Below, in pieces: positions 23,887 to 32,306 of a stretch of DNA of 64,000 nt. The stretch is taken from NCBI GenBank assembly GCA_018267655.1, contig JAFDYB010000007.1:62001-126000 (forward strand), read 5' to 3'. Source of the DNA: Bacteroidota bacterium (GTDB lineage Bacteria > Bacteroidota > Bacteroidia > B-17B0 > Aurantibacillaceae). The notes beneath the pieces were generated by a model. That model worked only from the letters and a program-made list of their open reading frames with translations, searched no databases and was not told where the DNA came from. A program made the translations under genes and the position numbers. Positions within the stretch are counted from its first letter, which is position 1. Each line of letters opens with the position of its first letter.

Positions 23887-25056
23887 ATGAGCAGATCTAT
23901 TGTACATATGGATTTGGATACCTTTTTTGTCTCTTGTGAGAGATTGGTTAATCCAAAATTAAACGGACTGCCACTTATTATTGGTGGCACTTCTGACAGA
24001 GGAGTTGTTTCCTCTTGCTCCTACGAAGCACGAACATTTGGCGTTCGTTCAGCAATGCCTATGAAATTAGCATTACGACTCTGTCCACAGGCGAAAGTAA
24101 TTAAAGGAGATATGGAACTATATTCTAATAAATCTCATGAGGTTACATCTATAATTAAAGATAAAGCCCCGGTGGTTGAAAAGGCAAGCATTGACGAATT
24201 CTATCTTGACATCACAGGGATGGATAAATTTTTTGGTTGCTACAAATGGACAAATGAGTTAACTGCTAAAGTGATGAAGGAATCCGGCTTACCAATGACC
24301 TTTGCTTTATCTGTAAATAAAACTGTTTCTAAAATAGGAACAGGAGAAGCAAAACCACTTGGCAAATTAGAAATTCCGGAAACTAATGTAAAACAGTTTT
24401 TAAATCCTCTGCCTATTCAAAAGATACCAATGCTCGGAGATGTAACATTTCAATTACTCTCACGCATTGGAATTAGAAACATTCAAACACTATCAGAAAT
24501 GCCAGCGGAGTTGCTGCAACAAATGATAGGGAAGAATGGTCTTGAAATATGGAAAAAAGCAAATGGAATAGACAACACTCCGGTCGAACCCTATTCAGAA
24601 AGAAAATCTATCTCAACAGAACACACCTTTGAAAAGGATACGATTGATATTGTTAAACTGAAAGCTCTACTTGTTGCAATGGTTGAGAAACTAGCGTATC
24701 AGTTACGCTCGGAGCAATTGCTTACTTCTACCGTAGTAATTAAAATACGCTACAACAATTTTGATACAGAAACAAAGCAATGCAGAACAATCTATACATC
24801 CTGTGATCATATTTTAATTGATAAAGTAACAGACCTCTTTGATAAAGTCTACGACAGAAGAATGCGATTAAGATTGATAGGGGTTCGCTTCACAGGCTTA
24901 GTAAGAGGCACATATCAAATAGACATGTTTGATGACACTACCAAAATGATGTCGTTGTATCAAGCTATTGATAGAATGAAAAACCGATTCGGTTTTGATG
25001 CCGTTACTCGCTGTGCAGGAACATTAATGAAAGAAAGTAGAAAAGTTAAAAGATGA
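23887..25056 (+). CDS. dinB: Y-family DNA polymerase IV (DinB)
   Basis: 389 aa translesion polymerase. The catalytic acidic residues are in HMDLDTFF (D9) and SIDEFYLD (D103/E104). The finger/palm blocks (SSCSYEARTFGVRSAMP) are typical. Near the C-terminus QIDMFDD resembles a beta-clamp-binding motif. It is transcribed from the operator-controlled promoter and followed after 6 bp by the dnaE-type gene, forming a damage-inducible mutagenesis operon. Confidence 0.95.
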   Translation: MSRSIVHMDLDTFFVSCERLVNPKLNGLPLIIGGTSDRGVVSSCSYEARTFGVRSAMPMKLALRLCPQAKVIKGDMELYSNKSHEVTSIIKDKAPVVEKASIDEFYLDITGMDKFFGCYKWTNELTAKVMKESGLPMTFALSVNKTVSKIGTGEAKPLGKLEIPETNVKQFLNPLPIQKIPMLGDVTFQLLSRIGIRNIQTLSEMPAELLQQMIGKNGLEIWKKANGIDNTPVEPYSERKSISTEHTFEKDTIDIVKLKALLVAMVEKLAYQLRSEQLLTSTVVIKIRYNNFDTETKQCRTIYTSCDHILIDKVTDLFDKVYDRRMRLRLIGVRFTGLVRGTYQIDMFDDTTKMMSLYQAIDRMKNRFGFDAVTRCAGTLMKESRKVKR

Positions 25057-25062
25057 AAAACC

Positions 25063-28000
25063 ATGTATTTAAATTGCCATTCATATCACAGCCTCCGTTA
25101 CGGAACAATTCCTTTATCAGATTTAATAGAGCAAGCAAAAATTTGCCAAGTAAGAACATTAGCTTTAACTGATATAAATACCGTTACAGGGATTTATGAC
25201 TTTTATAAAGAATGTAAAGCGGCAGATATAAAACCACTTGTTGGTATTGAATTTCGGCAGGATAACAAATTACTTTTCATTGGGCTTGCAAAAAGCAAAG
25301 ATGGTATTGGTGAGATGTGTCGTCTTATAACAAAACACAATTTTGACAACACACCGCTACCATCAGTCGCTCCTGCATTCTCTAATGTTGCTGTAATTTA
25401 TCCTATGGATAATACCCCAAACGAATTGCGAGACTTTGAATACATAGGTGTGCAAAGCAATCAATTAATCAAGCTGTTTAGACCTGAATGGAAAAACAGA
25501 ATAGACAAAATGGTCGTGCTTCATCCTGTTACGTTCAGAACAAAAAAAGAATTCAATCTTCACAAGATTTTAAGAGCGATTGACAACAACGTCATTCTTT
25601 CCAAACTTAAAAAGAGAGACTTTTGCAACACCACGGAATTAATGATACCAACAGAAATGTTGCTCAATAAATTCAAAGACTATCCTGAAATTATTCAAAA
25701 CACAGAACAGTTAATTGAAGAGTGCAATTTTGAATTTCAATTTCATACTCCACGAAATCGAAAGTATTATACTGAAAGCAAAGAGGCTGATAAATTACTA
25801 CTTGAAAATTTAGCACATCAAGGATTAGTCAAACGCTATGGTAAAAACAACAAGGAAGCACACGCAAGAGTATTAAAAGAACTAAAGGTTATTGATGAAT
25901 TAAACTTCAGCGGATACTTTCTTATTACATGGGACATTATTCGCTTCAGTAACAGTTGTGGCTTCATGCATGTTGGTCGGGGCAGCGGTGCAAATAGTAT
26001 TGTGAGTTATTGTTTAGGAATAACTGATATCTGTCCGATCGAATTGGATTTATACTTTGAGCGTTTCTTAAACTCAAATAGAAAGAGTCCACCGGACTTT
26101 GATATTGATTGGTCATGGCAGGAACGAGATATCATTCTTGAATATATCTTTAAGAGATTCGGTGCAGATCACGTTGCTTTTTGTGGGACAAATGTTGAGT
26201 TCAAGTATCGTTCAATATTTCGTGAAGTTGGAAAGGTATTCGGTCTTCCAAAAGAAGAGCTTGATGCATTGGCAAAATCACCAATGCATGCTCACGATAA
26301 AAATTCGGTTGCTCAATTGGTCGAAGAGTACGGAATGATGCTTGAGAAGTATCCGAATCAAAGAAGTATGCACTCCTGCGGTATTCTAATATCAGAAGAA
26401 CCCATCACAAATTTTACTGCATTAGAAATGCCACCGAAAGGATTTCCAATTGTTCAATTTGACATGCACATTGCTGAAGATGTCGGCTTCGAGAAATTCG
26501 ACATCTTGAGTCAACGAGGATTAGGCACAATTGACGACACAGTAAAATTGATTGAAAAGAATCGAGGAATTAAAGTAAACATTCGAGATGTTTCACTTTC
26601 AAAAAATGAACCTAAGTGTAATGAATGGTTAAGTAAGGGAAAGACACTTGGTTGCTTTTATATTGAGAGTCCTGCCATGAGAGGACTTCTTAGAAGATTA
26701 AAATGTGACAACTATAAAGTTCTTGTAGCTGCATCAAGTATTATTCGACCGGGCGTTGCTCAAAGCGGTATGATGAGGGAATACATCTTTAGGCACAACA
26801 ACCCGGATAAATTTGAATACTTCCATGATGTCTTCAAAGAGCAATTAGGCGAAACATATGGTGTGATGGTTTATCAAGAGGATGTAATAAAAATTGCATT
26901 GCATTATGCCGGACTTGAAGCTTCGTATGGAGATATTTTGCGGAGGGCAATTAGTGGTAAAAGCAGATCGCTAAAAGAATTAATTGCAGTAAAAGAGCAA
27001 TTCTTTTTGTCCTGCGAAAAGAAAGGTCACCCACAAAAACTTAGTGAGGAAGTGTATAGACAGATTGAATCCTTTGCAGGATATTCTTTTTGTAAAGCAC
27101 ACTCTGCTTCATACGCAGTTGAGAGTTATCAAAGCCTTTACTTAAAAGTTTATTATGGAATAGAATTCATGGTCTCTGCCATAAACAACGGTGGCGGTTT
27201 TTACAGAGCAGAAATTTATGTTCATGAAGCGAAGATGTCCGGTGCAACCATTCATAATCCTTGTGTAAATAAAAGCCTTTATCAAACGACTGTTTATGGA
27301 ACAGATGTGTATTTAGGTTTGATGCATTTGAGGAGCCTGGAATCAACACTTGCTAACTCCATAATTGAAGAGAGAGAAAAGAATGGGGACTATAAATCTT
27401 TAGAAGATTTTATAAGACGCATTCCAATTGGTATTGAGGGAATACAGACGCTCATCTTCATTGGTGCATTTAGATTTACAGGCAAGGGTAAAAATGAACT
27501 TGTATTAGAAGCAAGGTTGATTCTAGTTAACTTTAGACCTGAACGCAGAAACGTACTATTGATTGAGGAGCCGGTAAAAGAATACAAACTTCCTGTTTTG
27601 CAAAGATCAGAATTTGAAGACGCATTCGATGAAATTGAAATCCTGAGCTTTCCGGTGTCATGCTCTCCATTTGATTTGCTAAAAACAAAATTCAGAGGAG
27701 ATGTTTTAGCAAAAGATCTATTGAATCATCATAAAAAAAATGTTCGAATGATGGCTTATCTAGTATCGACAAAGCAAGTTCCAACAAAAAAGGGTACAAT
27801 GTATTTTGGTACTTGGATAGATGCTGAAGGAGAGTATTTTGACACTGCACATTTTGCCAATAGTTTAGTTAACTATCCCTTCCTTGGTGGTGGCTGCTAT
27901 TTGCTCTATGGCAAAGTGGAAGTTGATTTTCATTTTCCAACAATCACTATAACGAAAATGGCAAAAATGCCATTTGTTCCTGACCCAAGATATTCAAGTT

Positions 28001-28122
28001 CAAGTGGAAGGCAATACAAAGTTCATGAGCAAATCAAGCAGGACATTAGCCCTACTCATCGTGCGCCTTATCCACAGGAACATGAGATTGGTCTCCCACG
28101 AAAAAAAATGAACGCAGAGTAA
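25063..28122 (+). CDS. dnaE2: DNA polymerase III alpha subunit, error-prone DnaE2/ImuC-like
   Basis: 1019 aa. N-terminal PHP domain (NCHSYHSLRYGT), palm with PPDFDIDW at about 344 carrying two catalytic Asp, GRGSGANSIVSY upstream, and a helix-hairpin-helix region near 785-830. The final OB region is followed by a short unstructured tail. It is shorter than replicative DnaE and lies next to dinB under a LexA-like repressor, as DnaE2/ImuC polymerases do. No imuA or imuB homologue is visible; DinB presumably takes the Y-family role. Confidence 0.9.
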   Translation: MYLNCHSYHSLRYGTIPLSDLIEQAKICQVRTLALTDINTVTGIYDFYKECKAADIKPLVGIEFRQDNKLLFIGLAKSKDGIGEMCRLITKHNFDNTPLPSVAPAFSNVAVIYPMDNTPNELRDFEYIGVQSNQLIKLFRPEWKNRIDKMVVLHPVTFRTKKEFNLHKILRAIDNNVILSKLKKRDFCNTTELMIPTEMLLNKFKDYPEIIQNTEQLIEECNFEFQFHTPRNRKYYTESKEADKLLLENLAHQGLVKRYGKNNKEAHARVLKELKVIDELNFSGYFLITWDIIRFSNSCGFMHVGRGSGANSIVSYCLGITDICPIELDLYFERFLNSNRKSPPDFDIDWSWQERDIILEYIFKRFGADHVAFCGTNVEFKYRSIFREVGKVFGLPKEELDALAKSPMHAHDKNSVAQLVEEYGMMLEKYPNQRSMHSCGILISEEPITNFTALEMPPKGFPIVQFDMHIAEDVGFEKFDILSQRGLGTIDDTVKLIEKNRGIKVNIRDVSLSKNEPKCNEWLSKGKTLGCFYIESPAMRGLLRRLKCDNYKVLVAASSIIRPGVAQSGMMREYIFRHNNPDKFEYFHDVFKEQLGETYGVMVYQEDVIKIALHYAGLEASYGDILRRAISGKSRSLKELIAVKEQFFLSCEKKGHPQKLSEEVYRQIESFAGYSFCKAHSASYAVESYQSLYLKVYYGIEFMVSAINNGGGFYRAEIYVHEAKMSGATIHNPCVNKSLYQTTVYGTDVYLGLMHLRSLESTLANSIIEEREKNGDYKSLEDFIRRIPIGIEGIQTLIFIGAFRFTGKGKNELVLEARLILVNFRPERRNVLLIEEPVKEYKLPVLQRSEFEDAFDEIEILSFPVSCSPFDLLKTKFRGDVLAKDLLNHHKKNVRMMAYLVSTKQVPTKKGTMYFGTWIDAEGEYFDTAHFANSLVNYPFLGGGCYLLYGKVEVDFHFPTITITKMAKMPFVPDPRYSSSSGRQYKVHEQIKQDISPTHRAPYPQEHEIGLPRKKMNAE

Positions 28123-28163
28123 ATTTACATATTGACTTAACAAAAAATGAAGTAACTTTAAGT

Positions 28164-28973
28164 ATGTGTTATCAAGTAATATCCGAAACTTTGGAAGAGC
28201 TAAGATATGCCCTTCACCGAGGAGATCATCATCGAGCAGATGAACTGCAACGAAAACTTGACGATCTTGAACAGCGCAAGCGAAAAAAAGTTAGCGCAGA
28301 AGATGAGCACCAACCCATCTACTTTGCCAATGGATTTGCACATCCTAAGCTGCGAACATATACAAACATAGAACCATTAGAGCCACAATTTTTCAGTTGG
28401 GGACTAATTCCATCTTGGGTAAAAACTGAGGCGGATGCAAAAAAGATTCAAAATCAAACCCTTAATGCACGGGTAGAATCGATCTTCGAAAAGCCATCTT
28501 TTAGAGAATCAGCGAAAAAAATGCGATGTCTTATTTATGTGGACGGCTTTTTTGAATACCACACCCAAGGCAAAAAGAAATTTCCTTTTAAAATTGCTGC
28601 AAATAATGGCGATCCTTTGGCAATGGCAGGATTATATAGCACTTGGCAAAACAAGGAAAATGGGCAGCTAATTAAAACCATTTCAATTCTTACCACCCAA
28701 GCCAACGATTTAATGGCGAAAATTCACAACGTGCCGAGAGATTCCGAGGAATGTAGAATGCCCTTCGTATTACCGAAAGAAATTCAAGACGAGTGGCTTA
28801 TGGAGGTAAATACGGACAATGACAAAAAGCACCTTTTATCGTTGGCTCAACCTCTAGAAGATGGATATCTGACAGCCTATCCAGTAGCCCAATTAATAGG
28901 CAAGGAAGGGGTCGGCAATTCTGAGGAAGCTTTGAAGAAAAAGGAATACGAGGATTTAGAGTTATCGCTTTAA
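28164..28973 (+). CDS. SOS response-associated peptidase (SRAP, YedK/HMCES family)
   Basis: 269 aa. Cys2 follows Met1 and is the residue that forms a covalent link to abasic sites in single-stranded DNA. Other family residues: Asn in LNARVES, Glu in DGFFEY and His in AKIHN, followed by RMPFVL. It protects abasic ssDNA during replication, which fits a translesion synthesis operon. It starts 42 bp after dnaE2 and probably shares its transcript. An N-terminal helical insertion (EELRYALHRGDHHRADELQ) precedes the usual fold. Confidence 0.93.
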   Translation: MCYQVISETLEELRYALHRGDHHRADELQRKLDDLEQRKRKKVSAEDEHQPIYFANGFAHPKLRTYTNIEPLEPQFFSWGLIPSWVKTEADAKKIQNQTLNARVESIFEKPSFRESAKKMRCLIYVDGFFEYHTQGKKKFPFKIAANNGDPLAMAGLYSTWQNKENGQLIKTISILTTQANDLMAKIHNVPRDSEECRMPFVLPKEIQDEWLMEVNTDNDKKHLLSLAQPLEDGYLTAYPVAQLIGKEGVGNSEEALKKKEYEDLELSL

Positions 28974-28989
28974 TAAAGCTCCTAACTGC

Positions 28990-29011
28990 TTTGAATTTTA
29001 GCGTATTTTTG
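28990..29011 (+). promoter_or_regulatory. Promoter of the metal-related gene pair
   Basis: TATTTTTG at 29004-29011 matches TAnnTTTG and lies only 4 bp before the ATG at 29016, so the leader is very short or absent. TTTG at 28990-28993 is closer than the usual -33 spacing. Confidence 0.5.
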
Positions 29012-29015
29012 TGCC

Positions 29016-29366
29016 ATGAATTATTTGATCAAACTTTTTCTAATCCTAGCATTTCCATTCTTATATTCATGTGCAAATAATTCAACATCCGCTAATGAAG
29101 TATCGCATCTAAAAAGCGGAAATGAAAAGAAGCAAGACTCCACCAGCAAAGAAGATAAGAAGAACTGTTGCGAAAAACCGGAAGCATCTAACACTTCAAT
29201 AATCACTTGTCCCAAATGTGGTTACAAAAAAACAGAAGTATTGCCTACTGAGGTATGTCAATTAAAGTATACTTGTGAAAAATGTATGGCAGTGCTGTAC
29301 CCTAAAAAAGAAGACTGTTGCGTCTTCTGTAGCTATGGTGACCACAAGTGCCCGTCAATGCAGTAG
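29016..29366 (+). CDS. Cysteine-rich lipoprotein, GDCCVxC-type
   Basis: 116 aa. N-terminal lipoprotein signal (LILAFPFLYSC, lipobox Cys19). After a polar linker the C-terminal half is Cys-rich: CPKCGY, CEKCMAVLYP, DCCVFCSYGDHKCPS. That is the pattern of GDCCVxC-domain proteins, often found with heavy-metal (mercury-type) genes. It precedes a metal transporter gene by 21 bp, so the pair probably handles a metal ion, with this protein binding it at the envelope. Most family members lack a lipoprotein signal, which makes this version slightly unusual. Confidence 0.75.
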   Translation: MNYLIKLFLILAFPFLYSCANNSTSANEVSHLKSGNEKKQDSTSKEDKKNCCEKPEASNTSIITCPKCGYKKTEVLPTEVCQLKYTCEKCMAVLYPKKEDCCVFCSYGDHKCPSMQ

Positions 29367-29387
29367 CCAATATAATCTCTTTTGACA

Positions 29388-30179
29388 ATGTTAAAAACCA
29401 CTATTCATATTGCAAAGATGGATTGTCCTTCAGAGGAGAATATGATCCGCATGAAGTTGGATGGTCAACAATTTCAAAAACTCGAATTTGACATACCTAA
29501 CAGAAACCTATATGTGTATCATGATGGTCAAGTTACATCCATTTTTGAAGCTGTAAGCGATTTAAAACTAGGAGCCTCTTTAATAAAAACTGAGGAAAGC
29601 GAATTCTCAAATGTCAATGACGATCATTCCAAGGAAAAAAAATTACTTTGGACGGTGTTATGGATCAATTTTTTACTCTTTATTTTAGAAATTATCACCG
29701 GATTCGTTTCGAGGTCGATGGGATTAGTTGCCGACAGCCTTGATATGCTTGCAGATGCAATTGTGTATGGTTTAAGCCTATATGCTGTTGGACACGTAGC
29801 AGCAAAAAAGAAGCGAGTTGCTAAAATTAGCGGTTACTTTCAGATGGCTTTGGCTCTTTTTGGAATAATTGAAGTAATTAGAAGGTTTTTAGGGGTTGAA
29901 GAAGCTCCTGTATATCAAACAATGATAATTATTTCCCTTTTCGCCCTAATTGGGAATGCAATATCGCTTTACCTGCTTCAAAAGTCAAAAAGTAAAGAAG
30001 CCCACATGCAGGCAAGTATGATTTTTACCAGTAATGACGTAATTGTAAATTTAGGGGTTATAATTGCTGGGGGCATGGTCTATCTGACTTCCTCCAAATA
30101 CCCAGACTTAATAATTGGAATTATTGTCTTTGGTCTTGTGGCAAAAGGCGCATTTCGCATCCTTAAGCTCGCAAAATAA
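29388..30179 (+). CDS. Cation diffusion facilitator-like transporter with N-terminal metal-binding domain
   Basis: The frame opens with TTG 29382, but ATG 29388 is a better start. Residues about 1-75 are an HMA-like fold with a modified site (MDCPSEE rather than CxxC). Then come about six TM helices of the CDF family: ADSLDMLADAIVYGLSLYAVG carries the DxxxD site of TM2, and NDVIVNLGVIIAGG matches TM5, but the His four residues before that Asp is replaced by Phe. The cytoplasmic C-terminal domain of many CDFs is absent. Partner of the Cys-rich lipoprotein. The altered site suggests a substrate other than the usual zinc, which is inference. Confidence 0.82.
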   Translation: MLKTTIHIAKMDCPSEENMIRMKLDGQQFQKLEFDIPNRNLYVYHDGQVTSIFEAVSDLKLGASLIKTEESEFSNVNDDHSKEKKLLWTVLWINFLLFILEIITGFVSRSMGLVADSLDMLADAIVYGLSLYAVGHVAAKKKRVAKISGYFQMALALFGIIEVIRRFLGVEEAPVYQTMIIISLFALIGNAISLYLLQKSKSKEAHMQASMIFTSNDVIVNLGVIIAGGMVYLTSSKYPDLIIGIIVFGLVAKGAFRILKLAK

Positions 30180-30209
30180 TTAACCCCTCAACCAAGAAAA
30201 TTAGGTTGC

Positions 30210-30728
30210 TTAAGAAATTTTATCCTCAGTTAAAAGATGACCGTATAAGTCCCAAATTTGAGCCAAAGCCCTTGTATCTTCTAGGATTTGGTTTACATTT
30301 GGTTCGGACGGGGGTACTAAATCAGACTTCTCAGGTAAATCCTGAGAAGTCTTTTTTTCTGATAGGTACGAAACCTTTGATAATTCAGTAATTAGAGCGA
30401 ACACCGAGTTTACAGTTGTGGTTCGATATTGCTCTGTTTTTGCATCATAGCCTAAACCTGACGGAAACAAAGTATTTTGGAAAACTTGCTTTTGATAGTA
30501 GTCTCCTAAATCCCAAGTTTTCACCAAGTTAGTGGCCAATTTGCAGGTGTAATTTATCAGCTCACTTGGGTTCGATAGATTTTTCTCCAATTCTGCAAGT
30601 CTCGCTGTAAGGGCTTTAATTTTGCCCTCTGTTTCACTCGCAAACTCGGTATAGACATCCAGTGTAACCAATTCCAATGCGTGTCTTTTACGTAAAGCTT
30701 TTTTTCTACTGCGGAATTTGGGTTTAAT
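30210..30728 (-). pseudogene. C-terminal fragment of a serine recombinase
   Basis: The frame is open from 30728 (just after a TGA) to 30210 with no ATG near its start. The translation carries the tail I associate with Bacteroidota site-specific serine recombinases: a coiled-coil (ALTARLAELEKNLSNPSEL), KQVFQNTLFPSGLGYD and QYRTTTVNSVFALI. The catalytic resolvase domain and zinc ribbon are missing. It is a remnant, probably of the recombinase that moved part of the island. Recognition is from memory of the family pattern. Confidence 0.6.
30324..30358 (+). terminator. Strong terminator for the metal gene pair
   Basis: Perfect 12-bp stem AGACTTCTCAGG (30324-30335) / CCTGAGAAGTCT (30341-30352) with a 5-nt loop and T-run, about 145 bp after the CDF stop. 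It lies antisense within the recombinase remnant. Confidence 0.85.
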
Positions 30729-30823
30729 TCAAACCAATTTGTGGGATCACCTTCATAGTCAAATGTTTCTATAAAGTCAAAGCCCAACTTAGTCAATACT
30801 TTTTTGAATTTAAATTTTTCGGG
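30557..30823 (-). pseudogene. Short fragment resembling a GNAT acetyltransferase C-terminus
   Basis: Overlaps the recombinase fragment in another frame and is open from 30823 after a TGA. The first ~30 residues (KKVLTKLGFDFIETFDYE, then NWFELN) look like the final strands of a RimJ-type GNAT acetyltransferase. The rest is out-of-frame recombinase sequence. No start codon or N-terminal half is present. It looks like a recombination join between two broken genes. Confidence 0.4.
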
Positions 30824-30867
30824 TCAGTTATTGCATAAATTTTGTAAGATTGCTGTTACGAACTAGT

Positions 30868-32109
30868 TTACTTTTCGATAATAATCCTCTTCATTAAGTT
30901 ACCATTTGAAAAATCTAATCTTAAGAAGTAAATGCCTTTATTTAGTTTACTAACATCTATCGTATTATCATTTAACATTTCTATTTTTACTATGTTGCCT
31001 AAACACGAATAAAGAGTTACACTTCGTAAATCATTGTTACTTTCTATTTTTATATAATTTGATGATGGGTTTGGAAAAATATTGACTTGTTTATCTATGG
31101 CGTTTTCAATAATACCAACAGTACTATTGTATTTATAAATTCCTGTTATACCTGAGATATAAATGTCAGTAGATGAATTTGTCATACTATTTCCTGTACT
31201 AAGTATTCCTCCAGTCATAGGTGTCATTTGCGTAAAAGACGCACCTCCATTAGTACTTTTATGAGTTGAACCATTTGTTGACAAGGTAATAATATCTGTT
31301 CCTGAGAATAACATTTTAATAGGATTGACTGGTAGAGTTGAAGCAACTTGTTGCCAAGTTACGCCATTATCAACTGATCTGTAAATTTTAGTTGCTGTAG
31401 AACATAAGTAGATCAGACTACCATCCGAAGCTCTACTAATTGAGTTTTTAGAATCATTCCAAGAGCCAGTCGGCGAAAAAGTTGCTGCTGACCAAGAATC
31501 ACCACCATTTGTGCTGTAACCAACTCCGTTATAATAAGTTGCAACTAAATTTCCGTTGGAGGCAACACAATACTCCATAAAATATGCACCAGCTCCTGCT
31601 AACGAATTCCAAGTTATACCCTTGTCTGTTGAGCTATATAAAACTGAATTATTAAAATGATACCATTTTCCATTGGGCGATTGTATGATTCTTGATTGAG
31701 TATTGTATGCACTATTTTGAACTGTAAATGAAGCCCCGTAATTTGTTGATTTTTTTAATTTTGTGATTGGATTAGCATCTTGAACAAATAGAGTGTCGCC
31801 GTCCCAAAATATATCCAGTGGAGCTGTTAACGCCATATTAGCTGGGCTTAACCCAGCTGTATCTGGTACGCTATACACCTGCCAAGTTGCACCATAATCA
31901 TGCGACGTTGTGTAATGATAAGATGATGTAAATGTGGTAGTACTGATTTTTTGAGTAAAGGCCACTATGTTTTTTCCATTTGAAGACACAGCAATTGTCG
32001 AGTACGCTTCCGAATACCCAATATTGTGTGGAGCATTCAAGTTTGTCCATTGTGAAAATGCCATTATATTAGAAAGTATAAACAAAGCAGATAAAGTAAT
32101 TTTTTTCAT
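30868..32109 (-). CDS. Secreted BNR/Asp-box repeat protein with T9SS sorting signal
   Basis: 413 aa. Signal peptide (ITLSALFILSNIMAFSQ), then a beta-propeller-like body with several Asp-box (S-x-D-x-G-x-x-W) motifs: SSTDKGITW, TNGGDSW, SVDNGVTW, STNGGASF. The C-terminal ~75 residues form a type A T9SS sorting domain (NIFPNPSSNYIKIES ... LNKGIYFLRL). It should be exported by the type IX secretion system and possibly surface-attached. Ligand unknown. First intact gene to the right of the island remnants. Confidence 0.9.
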   Translation of the reverse strand: MKKITLSALFILSNIMAFSQWTNLNAPHNIGYSEAYSTIAVSSNGKNIVAFTQKISTTTFTSSYHYTTSHDYGATWQVYSVPDTAGLSPANMALTAPLDIFWDGDTLFVQDANPITKLKKSTNYGASFTVQNSAYNTQSRIIQSPNGKWYHFNNSVLYSSTDKGITWNSLAGAGAYFMEYCVASNGNLVATYYNGVGYSTNGGDSWSAATFSPTGSWNDSKNSISRASDGSLIYLCSTATKIYRSVDNGVTWQQVASTLPVNPIKMLFSGTDIITLSTNGSTHKSTNGGASFTQMTPMTGGILSTGNSMTNSSTDIYISGITGIYKYNSTVGIIENAIDKQVNIFPNPSSNYIKIESNNDLRSVTLYSCLGNIVKIEMLNDNTIDVSKLNKGIYFLRLDFSNGNLMKRIIIEK

Positions 32110-32180
32110 AGTTAGAATATTTTAATTTATTTTAAATGTTCAGTTTTATTGAAGCAAATTTATTTTTTTTAATTACCGGT

Positions 32181-32206
32181 AAAAATACTCAGTTTCGAGT
32201 ATTTTT
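32181..32206. repeat. Perfect inverted repeat between divergent genes
   Basis: AAAAATACTC (32181-32190) / GAGTATTTTT (32197-32206), a perfect 10-bp stem with a 6-nt loop, between the divergent T9SS and EamA genes. Both flanking genes start away from it, so it is not an obvious terminator; it may be an operator. Confidence 0.5.
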
Positions 32207-32306
32207 AAATACCACCTACTGGGCATTATTTTGATACACCAAAACTTAATCTATCAAAGTTTTTCTAAAATAAATTGAATCTCCTTAAATTTACGCTGTT
32301 TTAAAA

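Noticed and set aside
30206-30391. 61-aa + strand frame after the CDF gene
   Set aside because: It is antisense to the recombinase remnant and contains the terminator hairpin.
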